Below are positions 61,886 to 64,000 of a stretch of DNA of 64,000 nucleotides, piece after piece. The stretch is from the NCBI RefSeq assembly GCF_000737325.1, contig NZ_CP011125.1:4526001-4590000 (forward strand). The letters are read 5' to 3'. A model generated the notes under the pieces. It was not told where the DNA came from. It worked only from the letters and a program-made list of their open reading frames with translations, and did not search any database. Each line of letters begins with the position of its first letter. Positions within the stretch are counted from its first letter, which is position 1. The stretch is from Sandaracinus amylolyticus (GTDB lineage Bacteria; Myxococcota_A; Polyangia; Polyangiales; Sandaracinaceae). Position numbers and translations under genes: made by a program.

Positions 61886-64000
61886 ATGCCGCCCGAGCTC
61901 GCCCCCGTCGTCTACGGCAAGTACCAGCTGCTGCAGCTGCTCGCGCGCGGCGGCATGGCCGAGGTGTTCAAAGCGAAGTCCCACGGCGTCGAGGGCTTCG
62001 AGAAGATCCTCGTCATCAAGCGCATCCTGCCGGAGCTGAGCCGCAACCCTCGCTTCGTCGAGATGTTCATCAACGAGGCGAAGATCGCGGTCACGCTCTC
62101 GCACGCGAACATCGTGCAGGTGTTCGACCTCGGGCGCGCCGACGAGACCTACTTCATCGCGATGGAGTACGTCGCGGGGTACGACCTCGCGACGGTGCTG
62201 CGCCGCGGCGCGCGCTACAAGCGCCCGCTCTCGCAGGAGCTCGCGGTGTTCGTCGTGAGCGAGCTCGCGAAGGGGCTCGACTACGCGCACCGACGTCGCG
62301 ACGCGAGCCTGCGCCCGCTGCACATCGTGCATCGCGACGTCTCGCCGCAGAACGTGCTGCTCTCGTTCGAAGGCGAGGTGAAGCTCACGGACTTCGGCAT
62401 CGCGAAGGCCAAGACGATCGCCGACGACGCGGCCGACGAGGGCGTGCTCAAGGGCAAGTACGCGTACATGAGCCCGGAGCAGGCGCGCGGTGAGAACGTC
62501 GACTCGCGCACCGATCTGTACGCGCTCGGCATCGTGCTGTTCGAGGCGCTGAGCGGCGAGAGCCCGTTCCAGCACGAGTCCGCCTACGAGACGCTGCGCC
62601 GGGTGCGCGAAGGCGACGCGCCGCCGCTCAAGACGGTGGTGCCCGACGTGCCCGACGAGCTCGCGGCGATCGTCGATCGCGCGCTCGCGCCGCAGCCCGA
62701 GCTGCGCCACGCCAACGCAGGCCGTCTGTACGAGGATCTCGTTCAGTTCCTCTACGCGAGCGGTCGCCGCGTCGGAGGCCACGACCTCGCGCGTTACCTG
62801 CAGGACCTGCGCGAGGTGAGCCAAGCGCACGAGCAGGAGCGCGATGCCGCGCGCCTGCGCGCGATGTTCGACGAAGAGGGCAGCAAGGGCGCGTACGCGC
62901 CCTCCGCGACGCCCGTGCAGGTGCCGTTCTCGCGCGCGACGCGCAGCGGCCCGTCGAGCAGCGGATCGGAGTCGCAGCCGCGTCGCGGGAGCACCGGCGT
63001 CGCGCGTCCGACCGCGGAGCGTCGCGACGTGACCGTGCTCGTGATGCGCTCGGAGTCGGCGTCGTTCGTCGCGGACGAGGTGGTCGAGCGGCTCGCGCGT
63101 CGTTACGGGGGCGTGCGCATCGACGAGCCTCCGCGCGCGCTCGACGTGCCCGCGGTCGCGCTGCTCTTCGGGGTGCGCGATCCCGATGGACGTGACTCGG
63201 AGTCCGCCGCGCGCTGTGCGCTGCGTCTGGTGCGCGCGGCGGCGACCGGCACGCAGACCGGGACGCCCGACGTGCCGGTGCAGGTCGCGATCGACTGCGG
63301 GCGCATCCTCGTCGATCTCGCGGGCGAGCCCATCCGCGACGAAGCGTTCGAGCGTCTGCTCGACAGCACGCGCACGCTCGCGTCGCGCGCGGCGACGCGT
63401 CAGGTGCTCGTCTCGCCCGCCGCGCAGCGCATCATCGCGGGCCTCTTCCTCACGCTGCCCCACGGCGACGGCGACGACCCGCCGCACCTGCTCGAGGAAG
63501 AGCGCGATCTGCCCGACGCGTCGGGCAAATTCGTCGGACGCCGCGAAGAGCTGCGGCAGATGGGCGAGATCCTCGCGCTCGCGAACCGCGGCAAGCTCAA
63601 GATGCTCGGGCTCGCGGGCGAAGCGGGCGTCGGCAAGACGCGCCTGCTGCTCGAGACGCGACGTCGCCTGAAGCTCGGCGGTCACGACGTCGGCATGTAC
63701 ATCGCGACGTGCGCGCGCCACGGCCGCACGGTTCCGCTCTCGGGCATCACCGAGATCATGCGCGTGGTGCTCGGGGTCGACGAGTTCGAGCCCGACCACG
63801 AGCGCGACGCGAAGGTCGGACGACTGCGCGAGCTCGGCCTCGTGCAGCAGGACGTCGCGGCGATCGGCGCGGCGCTCGGCGCGGGACCGCTGCCTGAAGG
63901 ATCCGACCCGCTCGTGCGCGCGCTGCGTCCTGCGATCGGCCGCGTCGCGCTCAAGCTCGCGCAGGATCGCCTGACCGTGTTCGCGTTCGACTCCGCGGAG
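61886..64000 (+). CDS. Serine/threonine protein kinase with cyclase-like and AAA/ATPase regions (cut by window edge)
   Basis: An open frame from ATG 61886 through the window edge (705 codons). The kinase domain (about residues 10-275) has LLARGGMAEVFKAK, the Lys in LVIKRIL, HRDVSPQN, TDFGIAKA and YMSPEQARG. After a linker comes a region of about 120 residues (about 375-500; VTVLVMRSESASFVADEVVE, VAIDCGRILVDLAGE) that resembles a diverged class III nucleotidyl-cyclase domain without metal-binding Asp residues. From about residue 545 a P-loop ATPase starts (FVGRREELRQMGEI, LAGEAGVGKTRLLLE), the AAA_16/STAND type found in kinase-cyclase-ATPase regulators. The C-terminus is outside the window. 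No ribosome binding site is clear. Confidence 0.9.
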   Translation, partial: MPPELAPVVYGKYQLLQLLARGGMAEVFKAKSHGVEGFEKILVIKRILPELSRNPRFVEMFINEAKIAVTLSHANIVQVFDLGRADETYFIAMEYVAGYDLATVLRRGARYKRPLSQELAVFVVSELAKGLDYAHRRRDASLRPLHIVHRDVSPQNVLLSFEGEVKLTDFGIAKAKTIADDAADEGVLKGKYAYMSPEQARGENVDSRTDLYALGIVLFEALSGESPFQHESAYETLRRVREGDAPPLKTVVPDVPDELAAIVDRALAPQPELRHANAGRLYEDLVQFLYASGRRVGGHDLARYLQDLREVSQAHEQERDAARLRAMFDEEGSKGAYAPSATPVQVPFSRATRSGPSSSGSESQPRRGSTGVARPTAERRDVTVLVMRSESASFVADEVVERLARRYGGVRIDEPPRALDVPAVALLFGVRDPDGRDSESAARCALRLVRAAATGTQTGTPDVPVQVAIDCGRILVDLAGEPIRDEAFERLLDSTRTLASRAATRQVLVSPAAQRIIAGLFLTLPHGDGDDPPHLLEEERDLPDASGKFVGRREELRQMGEILALANRGKLKMLGLAGEAGVGKTRLLLETRRRLKLGGHDVGMYIATCARHGRTVPLSGITEIMRVVLGVDEFEPDHERDAKVGRLRELGLVQQDVAAIGAALGAGPLPEGSDPLVRALRPAIGRVALKLAQDRLTVFAFDSAE

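Overview
The window is very GC-rich and gene-dense, with strong G/C third-position bias. It looks like the chromosome of a myxobacterium, most likely of the Polyangiales/Sandaracinus type. Supporting this are four Hanks-type Ser/Thr kinases, several stand-alone receiver proteins, many lipoproteins, a matrixin-like protein with a GC-rich MYXO-CTERM-like tail, HEAT-repeat proteins and an orphan GspE N-terminal-domain protein. The organism is inferred from gene content only; no rRNA is present.

Layout. 1-1600: a truncated AraC-type regulator, a macro-domain gene with two compensating frameshifts and a DUF1697 remnant, ending at a tRNA-Lys/tRNA-Glu pair with its own promoter. 2400-13200: a hypothetical gene, a methyltransferase, dnaE, small and membrane hypotheticals, a prepilin peptidase, and a pair ending in proB. 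13200-13650: an 81-bp tandem repeat. 13650-18770: a leftward operon tetR-holB-metG-HEAT protein-small exported protein. 18800-24760: a lipoprotein, four receiver proteins, a kinase, RlpA and a phosphoesterase-tetraheme cytochrome fusion. 24820-28270: rpsP-khpA-rimM-trmD-SPOUT methyltransferase and rplS, interrupted by an antisense bcp. 28270-28760: hairpin-rich spacer with two covarying copies of one element. 28760-32640: a leftward operon for cysteine synthesis with a CysO-like sulfur carrier (rrf2-cysK-thiF-cysO-cysM-JAMM protease). 32840-40420: a zinc-ribbon kinase, an exported HEAT protein and four end-to-end overlapping genes for exported proteins built from one repeated module. 40420-42650: ddl and a lipoprotein. 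42850-49780: an operon of a HARE-HTH/Mrr-like protein, methylmalonyl-CoA mutase (mutA, mutB) and its chaperone meaB. 49780-64000: lipoprotein, kinase, GspE-N/GAF-like protein, HtrA-like protease, TPR protein, matrixin-like protein, heterodimeric ABC exporter and a large kinase/ATPase cut by the window edge.

Genes that work together. Translational coupling is common: many neighbours share ATGA, GTGA, TTGA or TGATG overlaps. The cysteine operon supplies sulfur carrier, activating enzyme, synthase and the releasing protease. The ribosomal/tRNA-modification operon and the replication/translation operon are housekeeping. MutA, MutB and MeaB form a complete propionyl-CoA/methylmalonyl-CoA module.

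The best candidate for an undescribed system is the block 35773-40419. It holds four coupled genes encoding three lipoproteins and one exported protein. Together they contain eleven copies of a roughly 100-residue module, and every copy keeps a pair of cysteines. The HARE-HTH protein at 42853-45135, with Arg-Asp repeats, a degenerate Mrr-like region and a long acidic tail, is the second.
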